Of a DNA stretch of 64,000 bases, positions 7,967 to 17,133 are shown one piece after another. This DNA comes from Paramylibacter kogurei (lineage in GTDB: Bacteria > Pseudomonadota > Alphaproteobacteria > Rhodobacterales > Rhodobacteraceae), in NCBI RefSeq assembly GCF_002742285.1, contig NZ_MDGM01000014.1, positions 186,001 to 250,000 on the forward strand. The letters run 5' to 3'. The translations under genes were made by a program, and so were the position numbers. The number at the start of each line of letters is the position of its first letter. The stretch's first letter is position 1. Under the pieces are notes generated by a model that was given only the letters and a program-made list of their open reading frames with translations, was not told where the DNA came from and searched no databases.

Positions 7967-8682
7967 GATATTGTCCTATTCTTTAGCCATTGTTCGGTTT
8001 GTGCGCCAACAATCATGGCGATAACCGCGGCAAGGATAAGCCCAAGGTTATAGGGGATATTCACGAACAGAAGCGCAAAAATAATGGATGTTATGGCTGC
8101 CACAAAATGGGGCAAGCTGCGCATCATCGGAGCGGATAGCGCAATGAAACAAATTGGCACCGCAAAATCCAAAGCGAATTCAGCGGGAATTTGCGCCCCA
8201 ACCAATGCGCCAACCAATGTGAACACATACCAGAACGGTGCAATGAAACAAAACGTACCTGTGAAATACCCTGCCTTTGCCGCCAATGTCATACCTGGGT
8301 TTGCTTCGTATTTGTTCAATGACATGGCGAATGTTTGATCAACCAAGAAATATGAAAATATAGCACGCGTTGTTAATGGCAATCGCCCAATATGGGGAAC
8401 CAATGCAGCAGAATACATCGCCATGCGCAGGTTCACTGCGAGCGAAGTTAGCAATACAATAAATGTCGGTGCGTTTTCGGTCATTAACGCCAATGCGGTA
8501 AATTGCGATGAACCAGCAATGACCAAGATGCTAAACGCCATCGTCTGTGCAATGTTTAATCCCACTTCGGTTCCCACGGCGCCAAATAACAACGCAAAGG
8601 GAACAACGATCAATAAAAATGGCACCATATCGCGAAACCCCAACCAAAAGGCGGATTTGGGCGAAAGTGGTGTATCATTCAT
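7963..8682 (-). CDS. azlC: AzlC-family branched-chain amino acid exporter, large subunit
   Basis: A 239-residue membrane protein with several helices, including MVPFLLIVVPFALLFGAVG near the N-terminus and the AzlC signature FSILVIAGSSQFTALALM. First gene of an azlCD pair on the minus strand and divergent from fdhD. Neighbouring ald suggests amino-acid handling, but no shared control is visible. Confidence 0.9.
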   Translation of the reverse strand: MNDTPLSPKSAFWLGFRDMVPFLLIVVPFALLFGAVGTEVGLNIAQTMAFSILVIAGSSQFTALALMTENAPTFIVLLTSLAVNLRMAMYSAALVPHIGRLPLTTRAIFSYFLVDQTFAMSLNKYEANPGMTLAAKAGYFTGTFCFIAPFWYVFTLVGALVGAQIPAEFALDFAVPICFIALSAPMMRSLPHFVAAITSIIFALLFVNIPYNLGLILAAVIAMIVGAQTEQWLKNRTIS

Positions 8683-8771
8683 TGTTATGACCTTGGAAAA
8701 GAAAGTTTCGCGCAGTACGCTGTTTCTGGATAATCCATCAACTGCGAAGCTGCAATTGTCAAAAAGTGATC

Positions 8772-9647
8772 ATGGGCATGACGAATAGTGATATTCAATA
8801 TATTATCGCACCAGACCTCAGAAATACGCGTTTGACACGACGTGTATCTGGGCGTGATCAATGTGGTGAATTGCAAGATATCGCGGTTGTCGAAGAACGC
8901 CCGCTAACCATTTTTTTGAACGGTACAGAAATTGTCACCGCGATGACAATTGGCGATTACCCCGAATATTTGGCACTTGGTTTTTTGCGAAACCAACGCA
9001 TGTTGGGTGATGGTGAAATTGTAAAATCTGTTGACTATGACGCCGAATTGGAAACCGTGGTTGTCCGCACGGATGGGCGTGCGAATTACGAAGAAAAGCT
9101 ACAAAAGAAAACGCGTACATCTGGCTGTGCTGTGGGTACGGTTTTTGGCGATATGATGGAAGGCTTAGATGGGCTTACGCTTCCCACAGCACCACTGTGC
9201 ACATCGTGGCTTTATACGCTGTCGCGCGAAATCAATGTGACGCCAAGTTTATATTTGAATGCAGGTGCCATTCATGGAACGGTTTTGTGTGAGCAAGACA
9301 AACCGCTGGTCTATATGGAGGATGTCGGGCGCCATAACGCAGTGGACAAGGTTGCTGGATGGATGTTGTCCAACAAGGTTAACGGCGATGATAAAATTCT
9401 GTATACAACTGGGCGATTAACATCTGAAATGGTGATTAAAACCGCACTGATGGGTATACCCATTCTGGTGTCGCGCTCTGGCTTTACCGCGTGGGGTGTG
9501 GAAATCGCCAATCAAGTTGGGTTGACTTTGATCGGGCGATTGCGTGGGCAACGGTTCGTGTGTTTAAGCGGTGATGACCGCGTTGAATATGACGCTGATC
9601 TGACCACCGTTCGCGATGAAAAGCCGAAACAAAAAGGGCAAAAATAA
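8772..9647 (+). CDS. fdhD: FdhD sulfurtransferase for formate dehydrogenase maturation
   Basis: Passes sulfur to the molybdenum cofactor of formate dehydrogenases. Diagnostic stretches are EERPLTIFLNG, LGFLRNQRML, AIHGTVLCEQ, YMEDVGRHNAVDKVAGWM and SRSGFTAWGVEIANQVGLT. The loop that carries two cysteines (CxxC) in E. coli FdhD reads TSGCAVGTVFGD here, with a single Cys at about 119. GTG 8766, ATG 8772 and ATG 8778 are all possible starts; no ribosome site decides. First gene of fdhD-mobA-mobB-moeA; it shares one base (TAATG) with mobA. No formate dehydrogenase structural gene is in the window. Confidence 0.93.
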   Translation: MGMTNSDIQYIIAPDLRNTRLTRRVSGRDQCGELQDIAVVEERPLTIFLNGTEIVTAMTIGDYPEYLALGFLRNQRMLGDGEIVKSVDYDAELETVVVRTDGRANYEEKLQKKTRTSGCAVGTVFGDMMEGLDGLTLPTAPLCTSWLYTLSREINVTPSLYLNAGAIHGTVLCEQDKPLVYMEDVGRHNAVDKVAGWMLSNKVNGDDKILYTTGRLTSEMVIKTALMGIPILVSRSGFTAWGVEIANQVGLTLIGRLRGQRFVCLSGDDRVEYDADLTTVRDEKPKQKGQK

Positions 9648-10255
9648 TGTTGGGTGTGATCCTTGCAGGCGGGCAATCAACCCGTATGGGTGGGGGTGAT
9701 AAATGTTTGCGCATGCTTGGCGCGCAACCGTTGTTACAGCATGTGATTGACCGGCTTGAACCACAGGTAGATGGAATTGCGCTGAATGCGAATGGTGATG
9801 CATCACGGTTCGCAAATTTTAACCTGCCAGTGATTGCAGATAGTATTGCGGATTTTGCGGGGCCATTAGCGGGGGTATTGGCGGGATTGGATTGGGCGGC
9901 GTCACAGGGTGCCAAACATATTGTAACGGTTGCCGCAGACACACCATTTTTTCCAAACGATTTGGTTGCGCGATTACAGGATGGATTGGGTGAACACACA
10001 CTGGCCATGGCAATGGGGTGCGATGAAAACCCACGGTTTGCGCGGCATCCAACGTTTGGAATTTGGCCAGTGGCATTGCGCCAAAATCTGCGTCATGCGC
10101 TTGCGAATGATATTCGCAAAGTCGTGCAATGGACATCGCAACACGATTGCGTTGGCGTCGTGTTTGACGATACACATTTTGATCCATTCTTTAACGTCAA
10201 TACGCCTGATGATATGTCAGCTGCGGAACGTATGTATCAGGAGTATTTTGCGTGA
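9647..10255 (+). CDS. mobA: Molybdenum cofactor guanylyltransferase
   Basis: Adds GMP to molybdopterin to make the bis-MGD cofactor. 202 residues, with the nucleotidyltransferase N-terminus LGVILAGGQSTRMGGGDKCL, the metal-binding AADTPFFP, and FNVNTPDD near the C-terminus. Start codon shares a base with the fdhD stop, showing translational coupling; the next gene, mobB, overlaps by 4 bp. Confidence 0.95.
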   Translation: MLGVILAGGQSTRMGGGDKCLRMLGAQPLLQHVIDRLEPQVDGIALNANGDASRFANFNLPVIADSIADFAGPLAGVLAGLDWAASQGAKHIVTVAADTPFFPNDLVARLQDGLGEHTLAMAMGCDENPRFARHPTFGIWPVALRQNLRHALANDIRKVVQWTSQHDCVGVVFDDTHFDPFFNVNTPDDMSAAERMYQEYFA

Positions 10256-10749
10256 AAATATTCGGTGTGGTTGGTTGGAAAAATTCCGGCAAAACGGGAC
10301 TGGTGGAACGGTTGGTTACGGAAATTTCTGCGCGGGGATTTTCGGTTTCAACGGTGAAACATGCCCATCATGATTTCGATGTTGATCAGCCCGGACGCGA
10401 TAGTTTTCGCCACCGCGCAGCAGGTGCAGAACAGGTCATGTTAGCGTCTGCAAATCGATGGGCATTGATGACCGAATTGCGCGATGCGCCCGAACCAAGC
10501 CTTGATGATTTGTTGGCCCAAATGTCGCCAGTGGATTTGGTGCTTGTTGAAGGTTTTAAAACCGAAACACACCAAAAACTGGAATGCCATCGCGTCGTAA
10601 ATGAAAAACAATTGTTGGCGCAAACTGATCCTGCGATATGTTTGATCGCAAGCGATGGCGATCAGGTTTTGTTGAACAAAAAGACGCTACATCTGGATGA
10701 TACCAACGCAATCGCCGATTTTGTATTAACGCAAGTGGGATTGAAATGA
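10252..10749 (+). CDS. mobB: Molybdopterin-guanine dinucleotide biosynthesis protein B
   Basis: GTP-binding accessory protein of MGD synthesis. 165 residues with a P-loop GVVGWKNSGKTGLVERL at the N-terminus, TVKHAHHDFDVDQPGRDS, and VDLVLVEGFK. GTG start overlapping the mobA stop (GTGA). Overlaps moeA by 4 bp downstream. Confidence 0.95.
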   Translation: MKIFGVVGWKNSGKTGLVERLVTEISARGFSVSTVKHAHHDFDVDQPGRDSFRHRAAGAEQVMLASANRWALMTELRDAPEPSLDDLLAQMSPVDLVLVEGFKTETHQKLECHRVVNEKQLLAQTDPAICLIASDGDQVLLNKKTLHLDDTNAIADFVLTQVGLK

Positions 10750-12008
10750 CGCAGCTGCCCAAGCTTTCTAACGATTGTTTCGCATTACCCCGTGGTGTGG
10801 ATTGGACACCTGTGGATGTTGCGCTTGCGATGTTAAAAGACGCGATGAAACCTGTTGTGAGAACAGAACAAGTTGAAGTAATTGCCGCTGGCGGTCGGAT
10901 ACTGGCAAAAGATGTTTTTGCGAAAACTTCGAACCCACCATTCGCAAATTCCGCTGTTGATGGATATGGATTTGCATTTGATAGCTTGCCCAAACAAGAG
11001 CAAAAAACTTTACCGCTGATCGATGGTCGCGCAGCAGCGGGACAAGCATATGATGCCACCGTTCCACCAAACAGCGCAATTCGCGTGTTGACAGGTGCGC
11101 GGCTGCCTGACGGTGTTGATACCGTCATTTTACAAGAAGACGTGCATATCGAAAACAATCAGGTCCATTTTGAATCTGGGCTGAAACAGGGTGCAAACAC
11201 ACGTCGCGCAGGCGAAGATGTGATTTCTGGTGAATTGCTTTTTCAAGCGGGACATAAAATTCAGCCCCAAGATATCGCAATCATGTCTGCAACTGGTGTG
11301 GATGATGTGAATGTGTATCAAAAATTGCGTGTTGGTGTGCTGTCAACGGGCGATGAATTGGTATCAGATGGAAACATTACCCAGAACGCGCAAATTTTCG
11401 ATGCTAACCGACCAATGTTATTGGATTTGCTTTCGCGTTGGGGATACGTGGCCGTGGATTTGGGGCATGTCGGCGATGATCCCGATCAGATCCGCCAAGC
11501 ATTTGCAAAAGGTGCGAAAACCGTGGATGCGATTATCACAACGGGCGGGGCATCGGCGGGTGACGAGGATCATGTTTCAAATATACTGACCCAAGAGGCA
11601 ACGCTTCAAACTTGGCGTGTTGCGATCAAACCAGGGCGCCCGCTTGCGCTTGCGATGTGGCAGGAAACGCCGATTTTCGGGTTCCCAGGAAACCCTGTCG
11701 CGGCATTTGTGTGCAGCCTAATTTTTGCCCGACCTGCATTGTCTGAGATGGCTGGGGCAGGGTGGAATGCCCCACGCGGATTTCAATTGCCAGCGGCATT
11801 TAGTAAATCGAAAAAGGCGGGTCGACGCGAATTTTTGCGTGCGCGACTGAACGATGACAACCAAGTTGAAATTTTTAAATCCGAAGGCTCTGGCCGTATT
11901 TCGGGGCTAAGCTGGGCGACGGGTTTGGTTGAATTGCCCGATCATAAAATGGATGTGGCAAAGGGTGATCTGATCACCTTTTACCCCTATGGCGCATTTG
12001 GGATTTAG
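10746..12008 (+). CDS. moeA: Molybdopterin molybdenumtransferase
   Basis: Inserts molybdate into adenylylated molybdopterin. 420 residues with the family landmarks ANSAVDGYGFA, VLTGARLPDGVDTVI, VLSTGDELV, TTGGASAGDEDHV and GFPGNPVAAFVC, in normal order and length. Last gene of the fdhD-mobAB-moeA operon; start overlaps mobB by ATGA and its stop overlaps the converging downstream gene by 4 bp. Confidence 0.96.
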   Translation: MTQLPKLSNDCFALPRGVDWTPVDVALAMLKDAMKPVVRTEQVEVIAAGGRILAKDVFAKTSNPPFANSAVDGYGFAFDSLPKQEQKTLPLIDGRAAAGQAYDATVPPNSAIRVLTGARLPDGVDTVILQEDVHIENNQVHFESGLKQGANTRRAGEDVISGELLFQAGHKIQPQDIAIMSATGVDDVNVYQKLRVGVLSTGDELVSDGNITQNAQIFDANRPMLLDLLSRWGYVAVDLGHVGDDPDQIRQAFAKGAKTVDAIITTGGASAGDEDHVSNILTQEATLQTWRVAIKPGRPLALAMWQETPIFGFPGNPVAAFVCSLIFARPALSEMAGAGWNAPRGFQLPAAFSKSKKAGRREFLRARLNDDNQVEIFKSEGSGRISGLSWATGLVELPDHKMDVAKGDLITFYPYGAFGI

Positions 12009-12979
12009 GCGTTGGTGAATGTGCCGCTCACACGGCCAAGCAACATGAAACACATTGCTGATCGTGTTTCCGACATGGCGATCAATTCACCATCTTCTGC
12101 GTTTTTTTCAAACTCTTCGAAAACGGATACAAATTGTTGCATAAACACATGTGCAATTTCACGAAAATTTGGATCATTTTTCAAGCGCCCATTGGCAAGC
12201 GCAAGTGCGGATTCATCACGGATACCCCCCAACGCTTCGACGGTTTTACCACGTTTCCCATGCGCAAATTGACGCCACAGATCGGGTTTTGCGCGATCGG
12301 GTTTGAAATCATCCATGTAAATGCCGTCTTCGGATAACAAGGTAAGCAAATCTTTTGCGCTACTAATGAGCGGCGCTGTGCGAAAATCTTCTAATGCGCG
12401 GCGTAAAACGCGAAACCCTTCTTTGTCTTTGGCATCATCTGGAAAATTTAACGCTTTGATAAATTCAGGGATTGAAATTGGCACGCGCCCGTCTTCGTTT
12501 GATATTGGTAGCGGAAGATCACCTTGGTTCAGATCATCCGCAGTTGGAATTTTGCGGGTGTTCAAAGCAGGCGTTTGACGTGGAGGTGCAGGATGGCCCG
12601 TATCGCCCAGCGTTTTTGCCGCAAGCGCGGACATGCGTGAATCATTACGCCGAGTTAGATCGGCAATTTGATCCAATTGTTGGCGGATTTCGAAATCTTG
12701 GGTCAGGGACGGCGCGGTGTTTTGGCGTAATGCAACATTGCGAATGTCTTGCATTTCATCGCGCAGTGCATTCGTTTCGTCGCGAATATCTTGGGCCGCA
12801 ATCGCAACAAAAACCGCACTCCAAATGATAACCAAGGGTAAAATAATCCCGACAAACGATATAAAATCCATACCATTTTGCATCGGTGCGAAAATAAAAA
12901 AGGCAATAACACCAAGAACCCAAATCGCACTGACACCAGCGCCAATGCGAAAGATTTTATTGTTCACAATTGCGTCCAC
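12005..12979 (-). CDS. Uncharacterised two-TM protein downstream of greA
   Basis: I do not recognise a named family. The 324-residue product has two N-terminal membrane helices (IGAGVSAIWVLGVIAFFIF and FVGIILPLVIIWSAVFVAIAA), then a charged coiled-coil stretch (RDETNALRDEMQDIRN), a Pro-rich linker, and an alpha-helical C-terminal region of about 160 residues rich in charged residues (LLTLLSEDGIYMDDF, FMQQFVSVFEEF). GTG start 15 bp after greA, so probably co-transcribed with it. The layout suggests a membrane-anchored cytoplasmic domain. Function unknown. Confidence 0.75.
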   Translation of the reverse strand: MDAIVNNKIFRIGAGVSAIWVLGVIAFFIFAPMQNGMDFISFVGIILPLVIIWSAVFVAIAAQDIRDETNALRDEMQDIRNVALRQNTAPSLTQDFEIRQQLDQIADLTRRNDSRMSALAAKTLGDTGHPAPPRQTPALNTRKIPTADDLNQGDLPLPISNEDGRVPISIPEFIKALNFPDDAKDKEGFRVLRRALEDFRTAPLISSAKDLLTLLSEDGIYMDDFKPDRAKPDLWRQFAHGKRGKTVEALGGIRDESALALANGRLKNDPNFREIAHVFMQQFVSVFEEFEKNAEDGELIAMSETRSAMCFMLLGRVSGTFTNA

Positions 12980-12994
12980 TGTTGGGTTCCGATG

Positions 12995-13465
12995 CTAGAT
13001 GAATTTGACCGCAAGAATTTCGTAATCTTTGACGCCACCAGGTGTTTTCACCTCGACGCTATCACCTTCTTCTTTGCCAATCAGGGCGCGTGCAATGGGT
13101 GAATTGATATTCAACAAGCTACGTTCGATATCCGCTTCGTGTTCGCCAACGATTTGATAAGTTTTTTCCGCGTCGGTTTCTTCGTCAACCAATGTTACGG
13201 TTGCACCAAATTTGATCGCGCCGGATAATTTGGTCACATCGATGATGTCTGCACGGCTGATAATCGCTTCCAATTCTTTAATACGACCTTCGATATGGCT
13301 TTGAAGTTCGCGCGCTGAATGGTATTCGGCATTTTCCGACAAATCGCCATGTTCACGTGCCTCTGCGATGGCGCGAATAACTGATGGACGATCAACCGAT
13401 TTTAGCTTTTTCAATTCATCATCGGCGGATTTAAAACCTGCTTTGGTCAGAGGAATTTTTTCCAT
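12995..13465 (-). CDS. greA: Transcription elongation factor GreA
   Basis: Rescues backtracked RNA polymerase by stimulating transcript cleavage. 156 residues, [21 protein letters not shown], with the acidic tip of the N-terminal coiled coil around [19 protein letters not shown] and a C-terminal FKBP-like domain ([23 protein letters not shown]). The ATG at 13465 gives the normal family start; AAAAGG lies about 9 bp upstream. Confidence 0.96.
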   Translation of the reverse strand: MEKIPLTKAGFKSADDELKKLKSVDRPSVIRAIAEAREHGDLSENAEYHSARELQSHIEGRIKELEAIISRADIIDVTKLSGAIKFGATVTLVDEETDAEKTYQIVGEHEADIERSLLNINSPIARALIGKEEGDSVEVKTPGGVKDYEILAVKFI

Positions 13466-13667
13466 TATCAAATGCCTTTTCTTCTTTTTGTCTTAATCGA
13501 CACTATGCGTGCGAACACTTGGGCGCAATAGCATGTTAAAATAGTCGTTAGAAAGGTAATAATCGGCCAAAATACGCCGCGTTTTTCTTTCATATCAATT
13601 ATTTCTCAGTTACGTTCATTTGCAACAATAAAGCGAATGGGTGCGCCCCACAGCCGGAGAGAAAATT

Positions 13668-15323
13668 ATGAGCGAAAATATGCGCGAGTCTATGGAATAC
13701 GATGTGGTTATTGTGGGCGCTGGCCCTGCTGGCCTGTCTGCTGCGATCCGATTAAAGCAACTTGATGAAAATCTAGATGTTGTTGTGCTGGAGAAAGGCT
13801 CCGAAGTTGGGGCGCATATTTTGTCTGGTGCGGTGCTTGATCCAACGGGTATCAACAAATTGATCCCAGATTGGAAAGAAAAAGGTGCACCAATTAATGT
13901 GGCGGTGAAAGAAGACAACTTTTTGATGTTGTCCGAAAAGGGCAGCAAAAAGCTCCCTAATTTTGCGATGCCACCTTTGATGAACAATCATGGGAATTAC
14001 ATCGTTTCAATGGCAAATGTGTGCCGCTGGATGGCCGAACAAGCCGAAGCATTGGGTGTAGAAGTATTCCCAGGCATGGCCTGTTCAGAATTGGTTTACG
14101 GTGAAAACGGTGAATTGAAGGGTGTTGTTGCAGGCGAATTTGGCAAAAACCCCGATGGTAGCGAAGGCCCAGGATATGAGCCCGGAATGGAATTGCATGG
14201 CAAATATGTATTCTTGTCCGAAGGTGTGCGTGGCTCTTTGTCCAAACAAGTGATCGCAAAATATGACCTTGCCAAAGATGCGGATGTTCCAAAATTCGGT
14301 CTGGGCATGAAAGAGATTTGGGAAATCAAACCTGAAAACCATAACGAAGGCGAAGTGACCCATACATTGGGTTGGCCGCTTGGCAATGAAGCCGGTGGTG
14401 GTTCGTTCCTATATCACATCGATAATAACCAAGTGTACGTGGGTTATATTATTGATTTGAATTACAAAAATCCACATCTGTTTCCATATATGGAATTCCA
14501 GCGCTGGAAACATCACCCCGACATCGCCAAGGTGTTAGAGGGCGGTAAACGCGTGGCATATGGCGCACGTGCTGTGACCAAGGGCGGTTTCCAATCAATG
14601 CCAAAAGCCTGTTTCCCAGGTGGTGCATTGTTGGGCTGTTCGGTTGGTTTGGTGAACTTGCCACGGATCAAGGGTAATCATAACGCCATGTTGTCTGGCA
14701 TGGCGGCGGCTGAGGCTGCGCATGACGCGCTCAAGGCTGGTCGTTCAGGTGATGAATTAACAGCGTATGACACTGAATTGCGCGAAGGCGCGGTTGGTAA
14801 AGATTTGAAACCTGTGCGTAACGTTGCACCGATGAATGGCAAGTTCGGCCCGAAAATTGGTATGATGCTGGGTGGGTTTGATATGTGGTTTCAAACCATT
14901 TTCAAGTTCAGCCTGTTTGGCACAGTGAAACACGGCAAAAATGATGCGGAATCAACAGGTAAAGCCGCAGATTACGCCCCGATTGATTATCCAAAACCAG
15001 ATGGCAAGCTCAGCTTTGATCGTCTGACAAATGTGAGTTTTTCGGCAACTAACCACGCAGAAGAACAGCCATGCCATTTGCAATTGGGTGATCCAAATAT
15101 CCCAATTGATGTCAATCTGCCCGAATTTGCAGAACCCGCACAACGTTATTGCCCTGCGGGTGTTTACGAAGTGTTGCGTGATGATGATGGTTCAAACCCG
15201 CGTTTTCAGATCAATGCGCAAAACTGTGTGCACTGTAAGACTTGTGACATCAAAGATCCGAGCCAAAATATCACTTGGGTCACACCCCAAGGTGGCGAAG
15301 GCCCAAATTATCCAAATATGTGA
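13668..15323 (+). CDS. etfD: Electron transfer flavoprotein-ubiquinone oxidoreductase
   Basis: Inner-membrane-associated enzyme that passes electrons from reduced ETF to ubiquinone. 551 residues from the ATG at 13668, which has GGAGAG nine bases upstream. The FAD-binding motif is VVIVGAGPAGLSAAIRL at the N-terminus. The C-terminal ferredoxin-like part carries the four 4Fe-4S ligands: one in YCPAGVYEV and three in NCVHCKTCDIKDPSQNI. Its partner genes etfB-etfA are in the same window at 60.8-62.5 kb. A long perfect stem-loop lies just after the stop. Confidence 0.96.
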   Translation: MSENMRESMEYDVVIVGAGPAGLSAAIRLKQLDENLDVVVLEKGSEVGAHILSGAVLDPTGINKLIPDWKEKGAPINVAVKEDNFLMLSEKGSKKLPNFAMPPLMNNHGNYIVSMANVCRWMAEQAEALGVEVFPGMACSELVYGENGELKGVVAGEFGKNPDGSEGPGYEPGMELHGKYVFLSEGVRGSLSKQVIAKYDLAKDADVPKFGLGMKEIWEIKPENHNEGEVTHTLGWPLGNEAGGGSFLYHIDNNQVYVGYIIDLNYKNPHLFPYMEFQRWKHHPDIAKVLEGGKRVAYGARAVTKGGFQSMPKACFPGGALLGCSVGLVNLPRIKGNHNAMLSGMAAAEAAHDALKAGRSGDELTAYDTELREGAVGKDLKPVRNVAPMNGKFGPKIGMMLGGFDMWFQTIFKFSLFGTVKHGKNDAESTGKAADYAPIDYPKPDGKLSFDRLTNVSFSATNHAEEQPCHLQLGDPNIPIDVNLPEFAEPAQRYCPAGVYEVLRDDDGSNPRFQINAQNCVHCKTCDIKDPSQNITWVTPQGGEGPNYPNM

Positions 15324-15327
15324 TGCA

Positions 15328-15364
15328 AATGCGCCGATACTGAATTGTGATGTATCGGCGCATT
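15328..15364 (+). terminator. Long stem-loop after ETF-QO gene
   Basis: Thirteen perfect base pairs (AATGCGCCGATAC, 15328-15340, with its complement at 15352-15364) around an 11-base loop, starting 5 bp after the etfD stop. There is no following T-run, so it may be a factor-dependent terminator or a 3'-end stabilising structure rather than an intrinsic terminator. Confidence 0.6.
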
Positions 15365-15432
15365 ACTGCGAATTGCCTTTGGTATCTGGTACGGCTAGCA
15401 TGCAAGCTTGAACGGATATAAGGCAGGTTTCA

Positions 15433-17133
15433 ATGGCGCTCAAAAAGACAATTCACGCAGGCTTACTTGGATGCTTTTTGGCATGTCCAACACAGGTGTT
15501 TTCCGATGGGCTGGCGGGCGCATATTTATCTGGCAATCTGGCGAATGCGCAAAATGATTATGTCGCAGCAGCGCGATATTTTTCCCAAGCCCTGATCGAT
15601 GATCCTGACAACGTTTATTTGATGCAAAACGCATTGCTTGCAATGGTTGCAAAAGGCGATGTTGGCGACGCCGCGATGTTGGCAAAAAAAATCGCAGACA
15701 AGGGCGAGAGTTCGCATTTGTCTGATTTGGTATTGCTTGCTGATGCCATAAAACGATCTGATTTTAACGCGGCCGCACGGTTGTTGTCGCGCGAAGATCA
15801 AGATTTTACGGAATTATTATCTGGCCTCATGTCCGGTTGGGTTGAACTTGGCCGTGGAAAAATGGCATCCGCAGCGGAAGTGTTCGACGCATTGCAAGAA
15901 CCCGAAGTTGTGCGATTGTTTGGTCAATACCACAAAGCCTTGGCCTTGGCCGTGGTTGGTGATTTTGGTGGAGCGGATAAAATTTTAGAAGGCGATGATC
16001 GGGGAAATCTACGACTCAATCGCGGTAGCTTGATCGCCCATGCACAAATATTAAGCCAGCTTGACCGCAATCCAGAGGCGGTCAAAATGTTAAATGACTC
16101 GTTAAATGGCACTGTCGATTTGCAGCTCACGCAATTGCGCGACCAGCTGCAAAATAATGAGCCCGTGGAATATAATTTCATTGCGAGCGCACAAGAAGGC
16201 GCAGCAGAAGTGTTTTTTACACTTGCCAGTGCGTTGAATGACGATGACAATGAATATTCCAGTTTGCTTTACACTCGGTTGGCACAATATCTGCGCCCTC
16301 AAAATACGGGTGCGATATTGCTTGCTGCGGAAATATTACGTGATCAGGGACAGTTCGATCTGGCCACAGAAATTTATTCCGAGGTCGGTGCCGATGACCC
16401 ATTGTTTTTGGATGCAGAGCTTGGCCGTGCGGATACATTATTGGACGCAGAAAAACCCGAAGCAGCGATCGAGGTTTTGCGAAATTTAAGCCGTAGCCAT
16501 AGCGACGTTCCACGTGTTTTCATGTCTCTTGGTGACGCTTTGCGCAGCATTAGCGATTTTGCGCAATCACGCAAAGCCTATGAAAAAGCCGTGGACATGA
16601 TTCCAAACCCACAGCGAAACCATTGGTTTCTGTTCTATGCCATGGGGATTTGTTCAGAACAGCTAGACGATTGGGACCGCGCCGAAGTTGAGTTTCGCCG
16701 TGCGCTTGAACTTTCACCTGGTCAACCGTTGGTGCTCAACTATTTGGGTTATTCATTGGTGGAACAGCGCATAAAATTGGACGAAGCGTTAGAGATGATC
16801 AAAGATGCGGTCGCCGCGCGCCCTGATAGCGGTTTCATAACCGACAGTTTGGGATGGGTTCTGTATCGTCTTGAAAAATACGAAGAAGCGGTGGAGCCGA
16901 TGGAACTTGCCATCGAACTTATCCCTGATGATCCAGTGATCAACGATCATTTGGGTGACGTGTATTGGAAGGTTGATCGCAAACGCGAGGCGGAATTCCA
17001 GTGGAAGCGCGCATTGTCATTTGACCCCGAACCAGAAGATGCAATCCGCATTCGCCGCAAGCTCGAAGTTGGGCTAGATGTGGTGCTAGAATCCGAAGAT
17101 GCGCAAAAGGCGACCACTGGAAATGGAAATTAA
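15433..17133 (+). CDS. Exported TPR-repeat protein
   Basis: A 566-residue protein with an N-terminal signal-like segment (KKTIHAGLLGCFLACPTQVFSDG) and many tetratricopeptide repeats, for example YEKAVDMIPNPQRN, AEVEFRRALELSPGQPLVLNYLGYS, and AVEPMELAIELIPDDPVINDHLGDVY. Similar TPR proteins commonly sit in front of ispE in Rhodobacterales. They are thought to act as periplasmic or outer-membrane-linked scaffolds; the partner is unknown. The last 11 bp overlap the ispE start. Confidence 0.85.
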   Translation: MALKKTIHAGLLGCFLACPTQVFSDGLAGAYLSGNLANAQNDYVAAARYFSQALIDDPDNVYLMQNALLAMVAKGDVGDAAMLAKKIADKGESSHLSDLVLLADAIKRSDFNAAARLLSREDQDFTELLSGLMSGWVELGRGKMASAAEVFDALQEPEVVRLFGQYHKALALAVVGDFGGADKILEGDDRGNLRLNRGSLIAHAQILSQLDRNPEAVKMLNDSLNGTVDLQLTQLRDQLQNNEPVEYNFIASAQEGAAEVFFTLASALNDDDNEYSSLLYTRLAQYLRPQNTGAILLAAEILRDQGQFDLATEIYSEVGADDPLFLDAELGRADTLLDAEKPEAAIEVLRNLSRSHSDVPRVFMSLGDALRSISDFAQSRKAYEKAVDMIPNPQRNHWFLFYAMGICSEQLDDWDRAEVEFRRALELSPGQPLVLNYLGYSLVEQRIKLDEALEMIKDAVAARPDSGFITDSLGWVLYRLEKYEEAVEPMELAIELIPDDPVINDHLGDVYWKVDRKREAEFQWKRALSFDPEPEDAIRIRRKLEVGLDVVLESEDAQKATTGNGN

